Positions 5,847-7,144 of a DNA stretch of 7,144 bases are shown here, one piece after another. The position numbers were made by a program, and so were the translations under genes. Source of the stretch: Pseudomonadota bacterium (lineage in GTDB: Bacteria; Pseudomonadota; Gammaproteobacteria; Burkholderiales; Nitrosomonadaceae); assembly GCA_018240935.1 (NCBI GenBank), contig JAFEEV010000348.1, positions 1 through 7,144 on the forward strand, read 5' to 3'. The notes under the pieces are model-generated. The model did not search any database and was not told the DNA's origin. It worked only from the letters and a program-made list of their open reading frames with translations. Positions within the stretch are counted from its first letter, which is position 1. Each line of letters begins with the position of its first letter.

Positions 5847-6593
5847 ATGCACGCGCGCTTCTATCACCCCGCGGAAATCTCCGCCGGACAGTTCATCGCG
5901 TTATCCGATGCCAATCAGCATCACGCCGCGCAAGTGTTACGGTTGAAAAAAGGCGATGCAGTTACGCTGTTCAATGGCCAGGGCGGCGAGTTCTCGGCGC
6001 ACATCGAACAGGTTAGCAAATCCGGCACGACGGTTCTGGTCGACGCTTATCGCGACATTGACCGGGAATCGCCGCTATTTATCGAGCTTGCGCAGGCGAT
6101 CTGCGTCAACGAAAAAATGGACTGGATTATACAAAAAGCAGTAGAGCTGGGCGTGACGCACATCCAACCGGTCTCCACCGCGCGCAGCATTGTGCACCTA
6201 TCCGGAGAACGCGCCAGCAAGCGTCAGCAACATTGGCAAAGAATCGTTGTTTCCGCGTGCGAGCAATGCGGCAGAAATTATGTGCCTCACGTATCACCGT
6301 TGATGGCGCTGCCGGAGTGGTTGAGCCGGAAAAAAGCGGACAAATCGCCGCACGATCTATGCCTCATGCTCTCTCCGGCAGCCACGCAAAGTTTGCACGG
6401 CATTGCAAAACCTTCTGCCGCCGCAAACCTGGCGCTCGTAATCGGCCCCGAAGGCGGGTTTACGCCGGAAGAGGAAGCAGCCGTTTTGCACACCGGCTTC
6501 ATTCCGGTACGTTTGGGAAAACGCATCCTGCGCACCGAAAGCGCCGCTTTGGCGGCGATTGCCGCAATACAAACCCTGTGGGGCGATTTTTAA
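5847..6593 (+). CDS. rsmE: 16S rRNA (uracil-1498-N3)-methyltransferase
   Basis: RsmE methylates N3 of U1498 in 16S rRNA using S-adenosylmethionine. The 248-residue length is normal. An N-terminal PUA-like RNA-binding domain (about 1-70, with HHAAQVLRLKKGD at 25-37) precedes a SPOUT methyltransferase domain. The knot that binds the cofactor is shown by IGPEGGFTPEE at 199-209 and LGKRILRTESA at 223-233. EQCGR at 139-143 is the conserved block, usually EQSGR, with Cys in the Ser place. ATG 5847 gives MHARFYHP, a typical start, but no Shine-Dalgarno motif stands before it, suggesting modest translation. It is the first gene of the rightward unit; argA starts 8 bases after its stop, so the two are probably co-transcribed. 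Confidence 0.95.
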   Translation: MHARFYHPAEISAGQFIALSDANQHHAAQVLRLKKGDAVTLFNGQGGEFSAHIEQVSKSGTTVLVDAYRDIDRESPLFIELAQAICVNEKMDWIIQKAVELGVTHIQPVSTARSIVHLSGERASKRQQHWQRIVVSACEQCGRNYVPHVSPLMALPEWLSRKKADKSPHDLCLMLSPAATQSLHGIAKPSAAANLALVIGPEGGFTPEEEAAVLHTGFIPVRLGKRILRTESAALAAIAAIQTLWGDF

Positions 6594-6601
6594 TCGATCC
6601 G

Positions 6602-7144
6602 ATGAACAGAAATTCCCTAACAACTTCAGCCGCCATGAACACACCCGCCGGATTTGTCGCCTGGTTCCGCTCGGTCGCTCCGTATATCAATGCGTTCAGA
6701 GGAAAAACCTTCGTCATCGGCTTCAGCGGCGAAATGGTCACGAACGCAACTTTTGTCAATTTTATTCACGACGTCAACCTGCTCGCCAGCCTCGGCGTCC
6801 GTCTGGTGCTGGTGCACGGCGCGCGCCCGCAAATTCAATTGCGTCTGGACGAATCGCAACTGGAAACGCAAACAGTCATGGGCATGCGCGTGACCGATCC
6901 TGCCGCATTGCAATGCGTCAAGGAAGCCGTTGGGCGCGTGCATCACGAAATCGCCGCCCAACTATCGATGGGCCTGCCCAATTCGCCGATGGCCAACGCC
7001 GCTATTCGCGTCACCAGCGGAAATTTCGTCACTGCGTGTCCTTGTGGCGTGATTCAAGGCATCGACTTGATGCATACCGGCAAAGTGCGCAAGATCAATG
7101 CACCGGCGATTCATTCCCGCTTGGAACAGGGCGACGTGGTATTG
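6602..7144 (+). CDS. argA: Amino-acid N-acetyltransferase (N-acetylglutamate synthase), 3' end cut
   Basis: ArgA acetylates glutamate with acetyl-CoA, the first step of arginine synthesis, and is usually inhibited by arginine. The 181 codons present cover most of the N-terminal amino-acid-kinase-like domain: FRSVAPYINAFRGKTFVI at 22-39, VHGARPQI at 71-78 and GMRVTDPAAL at 94-103. The catalytic GNAT domain lies beyond the right edge, so a short or split form cannot be ruled out. Two in-frame starts exist, ATG 6602 and ATG 6635; neither has a clear ribosome binding site. The first is nearer the rsmE stop (8 bases), which favours coupling; the second gives MNTPAGFVAWFRS, closer to known family beginnings. 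A small oddity is GFSGE at 40-44 where the family usually has GGE. Confidence 0.9.
   Translation, partial: MNRNSLTTSAAMNTPAGFVAWFRSVAPYINAFRGKTFVIGFSGEMVTNATFVNFIHDVNLLASLGVRLVLVHGARPQIQLRLDESQLETQTVMGMRVTDPAALQCVKEAVGRVHHEIAAQLSMGLPNSPMANAAIRVTSGNFVTACPCGVIQGIDLMHTGKVRKINAPAIHSRLEQGDVVL

Noticed and set aside
6626..6961. Minus-strand 111-codon ORF opposite argA
   Set aside because: It is an antisense frame of the recognisable ArgA kinase-like domain, His/Arg/Asp-rich and without motifs.
1..7144. Insertion sequence, CRISPR array, toxin-antitoxin or phage module
   Set aside because: No transposase, terminal repeats, regularly spaced repeats or short paired genes are visible; gene content is core metabolism and transport.

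Overview
The window fits a chromosomal segment of an ammonia-oxidising betaproteobacterium, most likely Nitrosomonas. The strongest indicator is the left-most gene, which encodes an AmoC (ammonia monooxygenase subunit C) that I recognise as the Nitrosomonas operon type, with its copper-ligand Asp/His/His set intact. The other genes (PilG, TrkH, TrkA, an IMPase-family protein, a thioredoxin-fold protein, RsmE, ArgA) also look betaproteobacterial. The genus is inferred from remembered protein similarity, not from a database search.

Layout: all genes left of about 5690 lie on the minus strand. Reading from right to left they are a thioredoxin-family protein (5687-5130), an inositol-monophosphatase-family protein (5127-4339), trkA (4329-2878), trkH (2866-1409) and the pilG-like response regulator (1350-955). 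Gaps are 2, 9, 11 and 58 bases, so these five look like one transcription unit. A 342-base AT-rich non-coding stretch (613-954) follows, and then amoC (612 to beyond the left edge), which normally heads amoCAB. To the right, a 159-base divergent intergenic region (5688-5846) separates this unit from plus-strand rsmE (5847-6593) and argA (6602 to beyond the right edge).

Function: TrkA and TrkH form the gate and channel of a low-affinity K+ uptake system. The IMPase and thioredoxin-fold genes upstream are housekeeping or redox genes with no obvious mechanistic link to K+ transport. PilG normally works in the Pil-Chp chemosensory system controlling type IV pili, but stands alone here. RsmE methylates 16S rRNA and ArgA makes the first committed step of arginine synthesis.

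The protein-coding genes are mostly ordinary. The part most worth attention is the 342-base pilG-amoC interval. It contains an 18-bp-period direct repeat, a 9-bp perfect inverted repeat whose right arm covers the ATG of a 12-codon ORF with a strong Shine-Dalgarno sequence, a second short hairpin, a 16-bp perfect palindrome and three separate Shine-Dalgarno-like motifs. I see no classical terminator between pilG and amoC. I found no tRNA, rRNA, CRISPR array, transposase or other mobile element.
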